Positions 26,873-36,077 of a DNA stretch of 64,000 nt are shown piece by piece (position 1 is the stretch's first letter; each line of letters opens with the position of its first letter). Under the pieces are notes generated by a model that saw nothing but the letters and a program-made list of their open reading frames with translations, did not search any database and had not been told where the DNA came from. The DNA is from Alphaproteobacteria bacterium AO1-B. Its GTDB lineage: Bacteria > Pseudomonadota > Alphaproteobacteria > Rhizobiales > Stappiaceae. A program made the translations under genes and the position numbers. The stretch is from assembly GCA_001890945.1 (NCBI GenBank), contig MLAX01000001.1, positions 434,001 to 498,000 on the forward strand, written 5' to 3'.

Positions 26873-29800
26873 ATGGAAACCCTGTTCTTTCGCCAACCCC
26901 GTCTGGTGGTCCTGACGCTTCTTGTGATCTTGGCAGCCGGGGCGACGGCCCTGATCGGCATTGGCCGGCAGGAAGATCCGACGATCACCAACCTTTTTGC
27001 AACGGTCACGACCGTCTACCCAGGCGCTGATCCGGGGCGTGTCGAGGCTTTGGTCACGGAAAAGATCGAAGAAGAGCTCCGCGAAGTCGAAGAGATTGAT
27101 GTTATTGAATCGACGTCGGCCTCCTCGATTTCGATCATTCAGATCGAGCTGCTCGACACGTTGACTGAAGACGTGATTGAACAGGCGTGGTCGGAGATCC
27201 GGGACAAGATCGGCGACGCCACGCGCGAATTTCCCCAAGGTGTTCTGGAGCCGGAATTCAGCACTGACGGTGCTGGTGCTTTCGCATCTATCAGCGCACT
27301 TGTTCCCGAGCATGATTCGGTTTCTCAGGCCGTCATGCTTCGCTATGCCGAGGTTTTGTCTGATACACTCCGGAATGTGCCCGGCACAAAGTCCGTCGAG
27401 ATTTTCGGCGAGCTGGAAGAAGAGATTCTGGTTCGCATAGATCCGGCAACGCTCATTTCCTTATCTCTGACTGTGGATCAGGTCGCCTCTGCCATACAAA
27501 ACGCGGATGCCAAGGTCCGTGCAGGCCGCCTGCGCAGTCCGGACCGCGAATTTCTGATCGAGGTGTCTGGAGAAATTGCCGCGATTGACCGGATCCGCGC
27601 CATCCCTGTGACAACTGCAAGCAATGGTCTGGTGACCCGCGTTGGCGATGTTGCCACCGTCACGAAGGGCATCCGCCAACCCGCTGAAGAGCTCGCCTTC
27701 TCAGGAGGGCGTCCGGCAATACTCGTTGCTGCGAAGATTGCGGATGGCCTGCAGGTGGACACCTGGATGACCCGTGTTCGTGACCGGATTGCTGCCTTTG
27801 AAACGGATATGCCGCATTCAATCCGGCATCAACTCGTGTTCGATCAAAGCCGCTACACGATCGACCGTCTGACAGATGTTGGCGCCAACATAGCCATCGG
27901 TATGGCCTTGGTGATTGGCGTGCTGCTTGTCACGATGGGGCTGCGGTCGGCAGTGATCGTTGCAATGGTGCTGCCTGTGGTCACTCTGGCCTCCTTTGCA
28001 ACGATGAGCATGATCGACCTGCCGCTTCATCAGATGTCGCTTACGGGACTGATCGTGGCTCTCGGCCTACTGGTTGATGCCGGTATCGTCATGACTGACG
28101 AAATCGGTCAGGCCCTGGCGCGCGGAGAAGAACGGCGCGAGGCTGTCCGCAAGGCAGTTCGACGCCTCTTTGCGCCGCTGCTGGCATCGACCGCCACCAC
28201 GGCCCTGTCCTTCTTGCCCATGGTTCTGCTGCCGGGACCGGCTGGAGACTTCGTCGGGGCGATCGCGATTGCCGTGATCATCATGCTTGTCTGGTCGTTC
28301 CTCGTTGCCGTGACCTTGACGGCGGCAATCGCCGGCTGGCTGTTACCTGCAACGAGATTAGAGACCAAGCGCCGTTCTTTCCAACCCGGTAAGTTGGTGT
28401 CCGTGCCATTCAGGTTCTCGCTGCAGCTCGCCATGAGAAACCCGGCAAGTTCGGTCGCGTTTGCGCTGGTCTTGCCCGTGATCGGTTTCATGAGCATGCC
28501 TACGCTAACTGCGCAGTTTTTCCCAGGCGTAGACCGGGATCAGTTCCACATTGAAGTGGAACTTTCTGATGGTACTGCGATTGCCGAAACATCCGAGGTG
28601 GTTCGTTCCATGGATGGATTCCTGTCCGATCAGGAGGGCATCGAAAAAGTGGTTTGGGTTGCGGGCAAGAGCGCTCCGGCCTTCTACTACAACATCGTCG
28701 GCAACCAGGACCGCGCTCCGGCTTTCGCTCAGGCACTTGTTACCACCAGTTCACCGGATACGACAGCAGATCTGGTGCCGCGGCTGCAAGGCGAACTGAC
28801 CGCCCAGTATCCGAACGCGCGTATTCTTGTGCGGGATCTCGTTCAGGGACCGCCGGTGGATGCGCCGGTCGAGTTGCGCCTAGTCGGCCCCTCCTTGGAC
28901 GTCTTGCGCGAACGCGGGGATGCCTTGCGCCAACTTGCTTCCGGCATCGAGGAAGTGACCGTTGTGAGGACAACGCTGGAAAGCGGCGCACCGCAACTGA
29001 AATTTTCTGTCGATGAGGACAAGGCACGGCTTGTCGGGCTGAGCCTGGCGGATGTTGCCCGTCAACTCGAGGCAACCCTGGAAGGGGCTGTTGGGGGCAG
29101 TCTGATTGAAGGCACCGAAGAACTGCCGGTGCGCGTCCGGATCGGCGATGCTGCCCGCAGCGACTTGTCTGACATTGCGAGCCTGCCGTTGTTGCCCGCG
29201 ATCGGAGCCGCCGGAACAGCTGGTTATGACGGGGTGCCGTTGTCTGCGATCACGGACATTCGTCTGGAGCCCTCTGAGGGTGAAATCAATCGCCGGAATG
29301 GCGAACGCACCAACACAGTTCAGGCATTCGTCCAGTATGGTGTTTTGCCGGAAGAAGCCCTTAAGAAGCTCCAAAGCGAGATGAACCTGGCCGGCTTCGC
29401 TATGCCGGACGGCTACCGTATCGAAACTGGCGGCGACTCCGATGCGCGTTCTGACACGTTGAACAATCTGATCGGCTCGCTTGGATTGATCGTGCCATTG
29501 TCGATCGCCGCGATCGTTTTGACCTTTAATTCCTTCCGACTGTCCGCTGTCACGCTGGTGGTGTCCGGGCTGTCGGCGGGGCTCAGCATTCTGGCGTTGG
29601 CGATCTTCCAGTACCCGTTCGGCATCAACGCCATCATCGGTGTGATCGGCTCGATCGGCGTGTCCATCAACGCAGCCATCATCATCCTGACCGGTCTCCA
29701 GCAAAACAGCCGGGCGGTCGACGGTGATCGGGAGGCAATGGTCGACGTGGTAATGGGATCGGGCCGGCACATCATTTCCACAACGCTGACGACCTTCGGA

Positions 29801-30028
29801 GGGTTTTTACCGTTGATCCTGGCCGGAGGTGGGTTCTGGCCACCGTTCGCTATGTCGATCGCCGGCGGCGTGTTGCTGTCGACCGTGATCTCGTTCTACT
29901 TCGCACCGCCCATGTTCGCATTGGTCTATGCACGGCGGAGCAAGGCGAAAGCCGAGGAGACACCAACTCAGGATGACGACACGGATTGGTCGAACGACAA
30001 TCGCCCCATAGCACTCGCAGCCGAGTAG
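26873..30028 (+). CDS. RND efflux pump, inner-membrane permease (AcrB/HAE1-like)
   Basis: This 1051-residue proton-driven pump has about 12 helices and two large periplasmic loops; 1030-1050 is the family norm. TM1 is VVLTLLVILAAGATALIGIG, followed by the porter-domain start DPTITNLFATVTTVYPGA. The TM4 relay reads GLLVDAGIVMTDE, with one Asp where AcrB has Asp407-Asp408. TM10 reads GVSINAAIIIL, without the AcrB Lys940. The TM11 arginine (GRHIISTTL) is kept. This layout is nearer to CusA-like and other divergent RND groups than to AcrB. Substrates are unknown. Cotranscribed with the adaptor and probably repressed by the divergent TetR protein. Confidence 0.94.
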   Translation: METLFFRQPRLVVLTLLVILAAGATALIGIGRQEDPTITNLFATVTTVYPGADPGRVEALVTEKIEEELREVEEIDVIESTSASSISIIQIELLDTLTEDVIEQAWSEIRDKIGDATREFPQGVLEPEFSTDGAGAFASISALVPEHDSVSQAVMLRYAEVLSDTLRNVPGTKSVEIFGELEEEILVRIDPATLISLSLTVDQVASAIQNADAKVRAGRLRSPDREFLIEVSGEIAAIDRIRAIPVTTASNGLVTRVGDVATVTKGIRQPAEELAFSGGRPAILVAAKIADGLQVDTWMTRVRDRIAAFETDMPHSIRHQLVFDQSRYTIDRLTDVGANIAIGMALVIGVLLVTMGLRSAVIVAMVLPVVTLASFATMSMIDLPLHQMSLTGLIVALGLLVDAGIVMTDEIGQALARGEERREAVRKAVRRLFAPLLASTATTALSFLPMVLLPGPAGDFVGAIAIAVIIMLVWSFLVAVTLTAAIAGWLLPATRLETKRRSFQPGKLVSVPFRFSLQLAMRNPASSVAFALVLPVIGFMSMPTLTAQFFPGVDRDQFHIEVELSDGTAIAETSEVVRSMDGFLSDQEGIEKVVWVAGKSAPAFYYNIVGNQDRAPAFAQALVTTSSPDTTADLVPRLQGELTAQYPNARILVRDLVQGPPVDAPVELRLVGPSLDVLRERGDALRQLASGIEEVTVVRTTLESGAPQLKFSVDEDKARLVGLSLADVARQLEATLEGAVGGSLIEGTEELPVRVRIGDAARSDLSDIASLPLLPAIGAAGTAGYDGVPLSAITDIRLEPSEGEINRRNGERTNTVQAFVQYGVLPEEALKKLQSEMNLAGFAMPDGYRIETGGDSDARSDTLNNLIGSLGLIVPLSIAAIVLTFNSFRLSAVTLVVSGLSAGLSILALAIFQYPFGINAIIGVIGSIGVSINAAIIILTGLQQNSRAVDGDREAMVDVVMGSGRHIISTTLTTFGGFLPLILAGGGFWPPFAMSIAGGVLLSTVISFYFAPPMFALVYARRSKAKAEETPTQDDDTDWSNDNRPIALAAE

Positions 30029-30031
30029 GCG

Positions 30032-30985
30032 TTAGCGGCTGCTCCAGCGGGAAAAGAGGGATGTCGAAAGGGCCCGCGTGCCGTCCTCTTCACGGATAAC
30101 CAACTCGCCGGATTCCAGCCGTCCGCCTTGCCTGGACAAGGTCTCGGCCATCAACTCGTGGATCGAGACAAAGCTGGAGCGGATCGCATAAGCGGTGAGG
30201 ATCATGAAGAGAGCGTCTTTTGCCAGCAGCTGCTGCAAGTCTTTCAGCATGCCGGGCAAGCTGGTGTAGATGTCCCAAACCTCGCCTTTTGGGCCGCGCC
30301 CATATTTTGGCGGATCCAGAATAATGCCGTCATAGGTGTTGCCGCGACGAACTTCGCGAGCCACAAACTTGGACGCATCTTCACAGATCCATCGGATCGG
30401 GAGATCTTCCAATCCTGAAAGAGCTTGGTTTTCCCGTGCGTAGCCGATCGCCTTCTTGGAGGCGTCGACATGGGTGACCTGTGCGCCTTCGGTCGCCGGT
30501 AGGAGCGACGCCAAACCGGTATAGCCAAAGAGATTGAGGATCTTCAGCGGCGTCTCCGGGTTTTTCTTCTTCTCGGCCCGGATTCTGGAGTTGACCCAAT
30601 CCCAATGCGCGGCCTGTTCCGGAAAGACGCCAACGTGGCGGAATGACATAAACCGGCCATTGTAGGTGACCGGTCCGTAGGACATTGGCCAGGTTTCCGA
30701 GACGTTGCCAGAATACTTCCAGCGGCCGGGACCTTCTTCATCCGTTTCGCCTGAGAAAACCGCATTGGCGCGGTCCCACACAGTGTTCTTCTGGCGGCGG
30801 TTGCCCATTGCCTGGGGTTCCGGTCGAACGATCGTATAGCGGCCGTATCGTTCCAGTTTCTGACCTTCGCCCATGTCCAGAAGGCGGTAGTCCTTCCAGC
30901 CCGGGGTTTCAAGGATCACGGGCCATGCCTGCACGGGCGGCTGTCCGGGTTTTGCAAATTCTGGCGCGTCGGTTCTTTCCGCCAC
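30032..30985 (-). CDS. class I SAM-dependent rRNA methyltransferase (RlmI/RlmK-like core)
   Basis: This 317-residue protein has an N-terminal beta-rich region (YRLLDMGEGQKLERYGRYTIVRPEPQA) and a Rossmann methyltransferase domain. Motif I is ILNLFGYTGLASL, the acidic residue binding SAM is in VTHVDASKKAIG, and motif IV is ILDPPKYGRG, a DPPK form typical of the cytosine-C5/RlmI-type family. I recall it as a conserved alphaproteobacterial relative of RlmI/YccW without a PUA domain. The base modified is not known. It converges with the RND operon, three bases apart. Confidence 0.9.
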   Translation of the reverse strand: MAERTDAPEFAKPGQPPVQAWPVILETPGWKDYRLLDMGEGQKLERYGRYTIVRPEPQAMGNRRQKNTVWDRANAVFSGETDEEGPGRWKYSGNVSETWPMSYGPVTYNGRFMSFRHVGVFPEQAAHWDWVNSRIRAEKKKNPETPLKILNLFGYTGLASLLPATEGAQVTHVDASKKAIGYARENQALSGLEDLPIRWICEDASKFVAREVRRGNTYDGIILDPPKYGRGPKGEVWDIYTSLPGMLKDLQQLLAKDALFMILTAYAIRSSFVSIHELMAETLSRQGGRLESGELVIREEDGTRALSTSLFSRWSSR

Positions 30986-31075
30986 GGTGGTCTCTCTCGT
31001 CAGTCACGAAGGTGTTCGACCACGCCTTAGAGCTATGCTGCTTCAAGGTCAACGTTGAGGCAGGGCCAGACAAAG

Positions 31076-31109
31076 AAAAAGGCGGGGTGACCAGCACGCC
31101 CGCCTTTTT
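31076..31109 (-). terminator. bidirectional-looking terminator after the second chemoreceptor
   Basis: AAAAAGGCGGG (31076-31086) pairs with CCCGCCTTTTT (31099-31109). On the minus strand CTTTTTCTTTG follows the stem 22 bases after the chemoreceptor stop; the mirror T-run serves the plus strand. Confidence 0.88.
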
Positions 31110-31130
31110 TGATCTTTTAGTATTTGCTGA

Positions 31131-33566
31131 TCAGGCAGCAGCAACTTCCGAGAGGAAGGTCTCCACTTCTGACTTCAGCTGGTCGGTCTTTTCGTTCAGC
31201 TCACCAGAGGCTGCCAGAACCATGTCGGCTGAAGAGGACGTCTGATCGACTGCCTGCGACAGCTGTGTCATGGACGAGGAAACGGCACCAGTTGCCTCAG
31301 CAGCCCGCTGAACGTTCTGCGAGATCTCCGCGGTTGCCGCACCTTGCTGCTCCACAGCGGAGGCGATGGCCGTTGTGTAGCTGTTGACCTCTGTCATGGT
31401 CTCGGCGATTTCACCGATCGCGACAACAGAGTCCTTGGTGGCTGTCTGGATCGCAGTGATCTGGGAACTGATCTCCTCGGTCGCCTTCGACGTTTGCGTC
31501 GCCAGTTCTTTGACTTCCGCCGCAACAACCGCAAAGCCCTTGCCAGCTTCACCAGCCCGCGCTGCCTCGATCGTTGCGTTCAGGGCAAGCAGATTGGTCT
31601 GTTCGGCAATGGCCTGGATGAGCGTGACCACCTCACCAATCTTTGTTGCCGCTTCTGCCAAGCCTTCGACCTTCTGATTGGTGATGCGGGTGCCGGTTGT
31701 GGCTCGTTCCACGATATCTGTTGTTTGGGCTACCTGACGGGAGATCTCGCCGATGGACGCCGCCAGCTCTTCTGCCGCGCTGGCAACAGTCTGAACGTTG
31801 TTGGTTGTCTCGTTGGACGACGATTGTGTTTCGCTCGCGTGACCAGCACTGTCGCGCGCAATATCCGTCAAGGCGCGAGCGGTTGAATCAAGGCTGTCGG
31901 CGGTGGACTCCACGGAGCCAATTGCCTCTTCGGCTGTTGCACGGAAGCCTTGGATCAGATTGTCGATCCGCTGTTGACGTTCCTGGCGGGCCGATTCTTC
32001 CTGTGCATTGCGTTCCTGCAGGTTTGCGCGCTCAACCGCGTTGTCACGGAAGACTTGAACCGTGCGGCTCATGTCACCGATCTCATCACCGCGGTCGATG
32101 CCCGGGATTGCAACTTCATTGTTGCCGCCGGCCAAGCTATTCATCACATCCGTAATCGTTTTGATCGGCCGGGTGATGGCAAGGTTCAGGACAATCGCTA
32201 GACCGACACCGCCCAGAATGGAAAGAAGCACAGTCATTGCGATCTGGAGTTCGGCAGCTGTTGCAGCCGCACCGGCTGCCTCAGATTGAGCTTGGGAAAT
32301 ACCGGCAATTTCAGCGCTGACTTGCTTGGTCAGCGTATCCAGTTGTGCCCGTTTTGCCTGCAAGTCTTGTTTGGTAGACAGCATGTCCTGAAAGGCGCGA
32401 TCGAAACTCGCGATGGAGATCGCGATGCTGTTGATCGCATCCGCGGTGCTGGGCAGAACATCTGCGTAGCCGACGAGTTTTTCTTCCAGTTTGACAAGCT
32501 CAGTGATCTCTGTTTGCACACCTGCCGGATCGCTGATGCCAAAGTTGCCAAACAGGGCGAGTGTCTCAGCCTCGGCACGCAACGCATGCTCACCAAGGGC
32601 CGTCGCTTCGATCATGACCGTTTTAATGCTGCCAAGCCGCGTATTGGCGGTCAGAACGGTTGCCTTTGATTTGCTGACTGCAGCGATCGCTTGCTCACGA
32701 ATTTGGTAAGCGAGCTCGGTAATGGCATCGAGGGTCGTACCAACAGCGGTTCTGGCCTCGTAGGCCTCTGCAAAGCCAAGATCTTCTTTCAACCGCGCGA
32801 TCGCCTTATCGAGCTTGTTGGCCTGACCGGCAAGTTTGCTCACAGTCTTGCGCTCAATGCCTTCGATCTGGCGATACCGCATCTCGCGGGTCCGGTCGAC
32901 GATCTCTGCTGAGATTTTCAAGCTTTGCTCGAGAGCGTCACCGTCCAGAGAGCCGTTGCTTTTCAGGTAGGCGAACTGGATCTTGGACACATCGTCCTGC
33001 AAATCAAACACGCCGCGCAGCATGAGGTTTGCGTCTTCCAACGTTCCGTTGGCGGAGAAAACGTCTGCGCTGACCTTTTTCTCTTCAGACAGAACAGCAT
33101 CGGCGATAGAAACCGCTAGATTTTCCAGTTCCAGTACGCTGGATTTCAAAGACTTCAATCGATCAGCCTGCTGCTGTGTCTGGTTCACAACCTCATCGAA
33201 GGTTGTTCCAAATTCTCCGACCGCAGAAATCGCTGTATCCACTTGAGACGCTGCGGTTGGGTCTCCCGCAACATCGTTCGCAAGGGTTTGAAGCGAAGAA
33301 TTGAGGCCGGCGATCTCTTGGCGGGTTGCTTCCGCGAGCTCCGGAGTTGGCGCGTTCAAATAGTTCTCGCGTACCAATGAGGTGCTTTGAACTTGCCGCC
33401 CAACATTTGCTGATTGATCAGCCACTTCAAATCTTGCAGACAGCGAAGATATCGCAAAATATCCAACACCGCCAACGATCGCGGTCAATAGCAAGATTGC
33501 TGCAAAACCGCCGCTGACTTTGAAGCCGAACTTCAGATCAACCAACCACTTCAAGGCACGTTTCAT
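31131..33566 (-). CDS. methyl-accepting chemotaxis protein with large periplasmic helical sensor and HAMP
   Basis: This 811-residue chemoreceptor has TM1 at about residues 17-37 ([19 protein letters not shown]). A long all-helical periplasmic region follows at about 40-435, the right size for a helical-bimodular (HBM) sensor. TM2 is at about 440-462 ([21 protein letters not shown]), then HAMP starting [16 protein letters not shown]. The signalling hairpin has the tip [19 protein letters not shown], nearly identical to that of the first receptor in this window. HBM receptors in other bacteria bind organic acids or siderophore-like ligands; the ligand here is unknown. Monocistronic, with a terminator. 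Confidence 0.94.
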   Translation of the reverse strand: MKRALKWLVDLKFGFKVSGGFAAILLLTAIVGGVGYFAISSLSARFEVADQSANVGRQVQSTSLVRENYLNAPTPELAEATRQEIAGLNSSLQTLANDVAGDPTAASQVDTAISAVGEFGTTFDEVVNQTQQQADRLKSLKSSVLELENLAVSIADAVLSEEKKVSADVFSANGTLEDANLMLRGVFDLQDDVSKIQFAYLKSNGSLDGDALEQSLKISAEIVDRTREMRYRQIEGIERKTVSKLAGQANKLDKAIARLKEDLGFAEAYEARTAVGTTLDAITELAYQIREQAIAAVSKSKATVLTANTRLGSIKTVMIEATALGEHALRAEAETLALFGNFGISDPAGVQTEITELVKLEEKLVGYADVLPSTADAINSIAISIASFDRAFQDMLSTKQDLQAKRAQLDTLTKQVSAEIAGISQAQSEAAGAAATAAELQIAMTVLLSILGGVGLAIVLNLAITRPIKTITDVMNSLAGGNNEVAIPGIDRGDEIGDMSRTVQVFRDNAVERANLQERNAQEESARQERQQRIDNLIQGFRATAEEAIGSVESTADSLDSTARALTDIARDSAGHASETQSSSNETTNNVQTVASAAEELAASIGEISRQVAQTTDIVERATTGTRITNQKVEGLAEAATKIGEVVTLIQAIAEQTNLLALNATIEAARAGEAGKGFAVVAAEVKELATQTSKATEEISSQITAIQTATKDSVVAIGEIAETMTEVNSYTTAIASAVEQQGAATAEISQNVQRAAEATGAVSSSMTQLSQAVDQTSSSADMVLAASGELNEKTDQLKSEVETFLSEVAAA

Positions 33567-33746
33567 CGAATCCCCGCACGTCCGGAAAACTGTGATTACT
33601 GACCAAGGTATGGGGGATAGCGATGAAGAATAGGTAAAAATGCATAAAATTACTAAGAAGAATTATAAATTTAAACGTGATGACATTAATATTTTTGCGT
33701 AAGGAAAAAAACGGAGAGAGTTTTGAAAGCGATTATTGAGTTTTTA

Positions 33747-34505
33747 TTAAACATGTTGACCGCCGTTGATATGAATTTCTGATCCAGTCACATAGGACGA
33801 TGTTTCGCTGCACAAATAGTAAATTGTCTCGGCAACCTCATTCGGCTGACCAAGACGGCGAAGGGGAATATCTTCAATCATGTCTTCTGTGCCGGGAGAT
33901 AGGATGGATGTGTCGATCTCACCGGGCGCGATCGCATTGACCCGAACGCCATGCGGCCCAAAATCTGCAGCCATTTCCCGCGTAAGGGACGCAAGCGCAG
34001 CCTTTGACGTGGCGTAGGCTGTGCCCGCAAACGGGTGAACCCTGACACCCGCAATGGAAGTGACGTTCACCACCGAGCCAGTGGCCGCCTTTAGTTCGCT
34101 GAACAATCCTTTTGCGAGCAAAATGGGGGCAAAGAAATTCACCTGAAAGACGTTCCGCCATTCATGCATCGGAGTGTTCAGCGAGTTGAGCCGTTCCCCG
34201 CCGTTTCCTTTCGGACTGATCCCTGCATTGTTCACCAACGCATGGAGCCGGGATCCGTTGGGCTCAAGCCTCTTCCGGATTTCCTGGATCGCAAACCCCA
34301 TGTTTTCCGGATCTGAGAGATCGACCTGGATATGATCTTCCGGTCCCATCGGCCAGGGACACTTGTCGGAAAAGGTTTGACGAGAACACGTAATGACACG
34401 CCAGTTTTCCGCGGAGAACTTTTTGACTGTCGCGTGCCCGATACCACGGCTGGCTCCCGTGAGAACCAGTGTCCGCCGTTCGTCAGTCGGTTTGCCATTG
34501 CTCAT
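33747..34505 (-). CDS. short-chain dehydrogenase/reductase (SDR)
   Basis: This 252-residue classical SDR has the cofactor motif TGASRGIG, NNAG at about residue 93 (ALVNNAGISPKG), catalytic Ser in NVTSIAG, and YATSK as the YxxxK pair. The C-terminus is YVTGSEIHINGGQHV. The residue after the first beta strand suggests NADP(H) preference (ITCSRQ). The substrate is unknown. ATG 34505 is preferred over TTG 34520. It is divergent from the bfd-bfr genes and stands alone. Confidence 0.93.
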   Translation of the reverse strand: MSNGKPTDERRTLVLTGASRGIGHATVKKFSAENWRVITCSRQTFSDKCPWPMGPEDHIQVDLSDPENMGFAIQEIRKRLEPNGSRLHALVNNAGISPKGNGGERLNSLNTPMHEWRNVFQVNFFAPILLAKGLFSELKAATGSVVNVTSIAGVRVHPFAGTAYATSKAALASLTREMAADFGPHGVRVNAIAPGEIDTSILSPGTEDMIEDIPLRRLGQPNEVAETIYYLCSETSSYVTGSEIHINGGQHV

Positions 34506-34535
34506 TTGCTGATCCGCCAAGTGCTAAGTATGCTC

Positions 34536-34555
34536 TAAAAAGTTGACTTTTATAG
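34536..34555. promoter_or_regulatory. candidate operator and -35 region of bfd-bfr
   Basis: AAAAGT (34538-34543) and ACTTTT (34546-34551) form an AT-rich inverted repeat around TG in the spacer between the SDR gene and bfd. It overlaps TTGACT (34543-34548), a good -35 box. Iron-storage genes of alphaproteobacteria are commonly under Irr, RirA or Fur control; this sequence does not clearly match a published Irr or RirA box, so the regulator is open. Confidence 0.45.
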
Positions 34556-34629
34556 TACGGTTTCTGTATTCCGCTGCCATCTGTCAAACACTATATGCGA
34601 TGAAGTCCTCGTAACGGCCAGACCCCAGT

Positions 34630-34872
34630 ATGCTCATTTGCTCCTGTAATGTATTATCAGACAAGCAATTACGCGAAGCTGCGGCAGAGATGCGTGACGA
34701 TCCGAATGGTAAAATCCCAACGCCCGGATCTGTCTTCCGCCATTTGGGGTGCCGGCCGCGTTGCGGTGGATGTTTTCCAAGTGTCATTGACATTATTCAC
34801 GAAAACACACCAGAGAATGAGAAACCTAAACAGCGGCGGGCGTCTTCCGGGCGCAAAGCCGAGAACCGTTGA
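34630..34872 (+). CDS. bfd: bacterioferritin-associated ferredoxin (Bfd)
   Basis: This 80-residue [2Fe-2S] protein passes electrons to bacterioferritin to release stored iron. Cluster ligands are Cys4 and Cys6 (MLICSCN) and the CxxC pair Cys45/Cys48 (RCGGC); Cys41 is an extra cysteine. The C-terminal 20 residues (EKPKQRRASSGRKAENR) are a basic tail longer than in E. coli Bfd (64 residues). It lies 17 bases upstream of bfr, so one transcript makes both partners. Confidence 0.94.
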   Translation: MLICSCNVLSDKQLREAAAEMRDDPNGKIPTPGSVFRHLGCRPRCGGCFPSVIDIIHENTPENEKPKQRRASSGRKAENR

Positions 34873-34889
34873 GCTTTTAAGAGGGACTG

Positions 34890-35375
34890 ATGAAGGGCGA
34901 CGCGCGGGTCATTGACTACTTGAACAAGGCTCTCCGGCACGAGTTGACAGCGGTCAACCAGTATTGGCTGCATGGCCGCTTGCTAGCGGATTGGGGTTTC
35001 GGAAAACTCGCTGTCAAAGAATTGGAAGAGGCGGAAGAGGAGCGTCAGCACGCACAGGATCTGATGGACCGGATCTTGTTCCTGGAGGGGTTCCCGAACC
35101 TGCAAACGCTGGACCCTCTGCGGATCGGCCAATCGGTGAAAGAATGCCTCGAAGGCGATCTGGCAGCTGAGTACGCAGCCCGCTCCCTCTACCACGAAGC
35201 GCGCGAAGTTTGCCGTGAGCAGGGCGACTATGTCTCAATGAAACTGTTCGAGACCCTGCTCTCCGATGAAGAAAGCCACATCGATTTTCTTGAGACCCAG
35301 TTGGCTCTGATCGAGCGCATTGGGATCGACAATTATTCACTGTTACAAGCCCAGTCAGCAGATACGCCAGAGTAG
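34890..35375 (+). CDS. bfr: bacterioferritin with altered heme-ligand position
   Basis: This 161-residue ferritin-like subunit should assemble as a 24-mer that oxidises and stores iron. The start [15 protein letters not shown] is typical. It aligns without gaps to E. coli Bfr through residue 54. Ferroxidase ligands are all present: Glu18, Tyr25, Glu51, His54, Glu94 (DLAAEY), and Glu127/His130 (DEESHID). Residue 52, the methionine that binds heme b between subunits, is Arg here (EEERQHA instead of EEMxHA). It may therefore be heme-free or bind heme differently. It ends 12 bases before the convergent ABC ATPase gene. Confidence 0.95.
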   Translation: MKGDARVIDYLNKALRHELTAVNQYWLHGRLLADWGFGKLAVKELEEAEEERQHAQDLMDRILFLEGFPNLQTLDPLRIGQSVKECLEGDLAAEYAARSLYHEAREVCREQGDYVSMKLFETLLSDEESHIDFLETQLALIERIGIDNYSLLQAQSADTPE

Positions 35376-35387
35376 CTGCAGCCCAGA

Positions 35388-36077
35388 TTATTGCGGTTCA
35401 GTCGCCGGACTTTCTAACCTGTAGACTGGACCGCCTGCCATTTCAGCATCCTCGAAATCATGCGTGACCAGAAGAACGGGCAGGGCGCGTTCTCTGGCGA
35501 TCGAGAACACTTTTTGTCGGACGTCAGCGCGTGTCGACTGATCGAGGCTGGAAAAAGGTTCGTCGAGCAAAAGGGCTTTGGGTCTGGCCAAAAGAGTTCG
35601 CATCAGCGCCACTCTCGTTTGCTGCCCGCCTGAGAGCTTGGCTGGATCCTTGGGGCCAAGCCCTTCAAGATTTACGACCTCAAGGGCTTCCTCCGCCAAC
35701 CTCTGCCGTTCTGTCCGATTATTGATCTCGGAAGGAATTGCAAACATAAGATTTTGCGCGACAGACATGTGCGGGAACAAAAGCGGCGATTGAAACATCA
35801 AGCCGATATGGCGCTCTTGCGCTGGAACGTTGGTCACATCGGTACCGTCTAGGATGATGCGGCCTGTAGCTTTGAAGTCGGGTTTCAAAAACCCTGCGAT
35901 GAAGTCAAGAAGGCTGGATTTCCCGCTGCCGCTTTCTCCCATGACGGTCAGCACCGTCCCCGGTTCAATCGTTGTATCAAGCTCCAACAGAGTGCGGCCA
36001 TCCAGCTGGATGTTTACATTCTCCAGGATGAGACCCTTCTGATTTTGGAGAGTGCGGGCGTTCATTGACTTAAGCAT
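35388..36077 (-). CDS. ABC transporter ATP-binding protein (YnjD-like)
   Basis: This 229-residue ATPase subunit has Walker A GESGSGKSS, a Q-loop in GLMFQSPLLFPHM, signature LSGGQQTRV, Walker B ALLLDEPFSSLD and the switch His in LVTHD. It matches the YnjD subunit of the YnjBCD importer, related to thiamine and iron/polyamine-type systems. Its ATG lies inside the 3' end of the permease gene (overlap of eight bases), so the genes are coupled. The transported solute is unknown. Confidence 0.92.
   Translation of the reverse strand: MLKSMNARTLQNQKGLILENVNIQLDGRTLLELDTTIEPGTVLTVMGESGSGKSSLLDFIAGFLKPDFKATGRIILDGTDVTNVPAQERHIGLMFQSPLLFPHMSVAQNLMFAIPSEINNRTERQRLAEEALEVVNLEGLGPKDPAKLSGGQQTRVALMRTLLARPKALLLDEPFSSLDQSTRADVRQKVFSIARERALPVLLVTHDFEDAEMAGGPVYRLESPATEPQ

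Noticed and set aside
28880-29770. Minus-strand frame of 296 codons inside the RND pump gene
   Set aside because: It is antisense to a recognised transporter, and the sequence looks like a reversed membrane-protein shadow rich in His, Arg and Gln.
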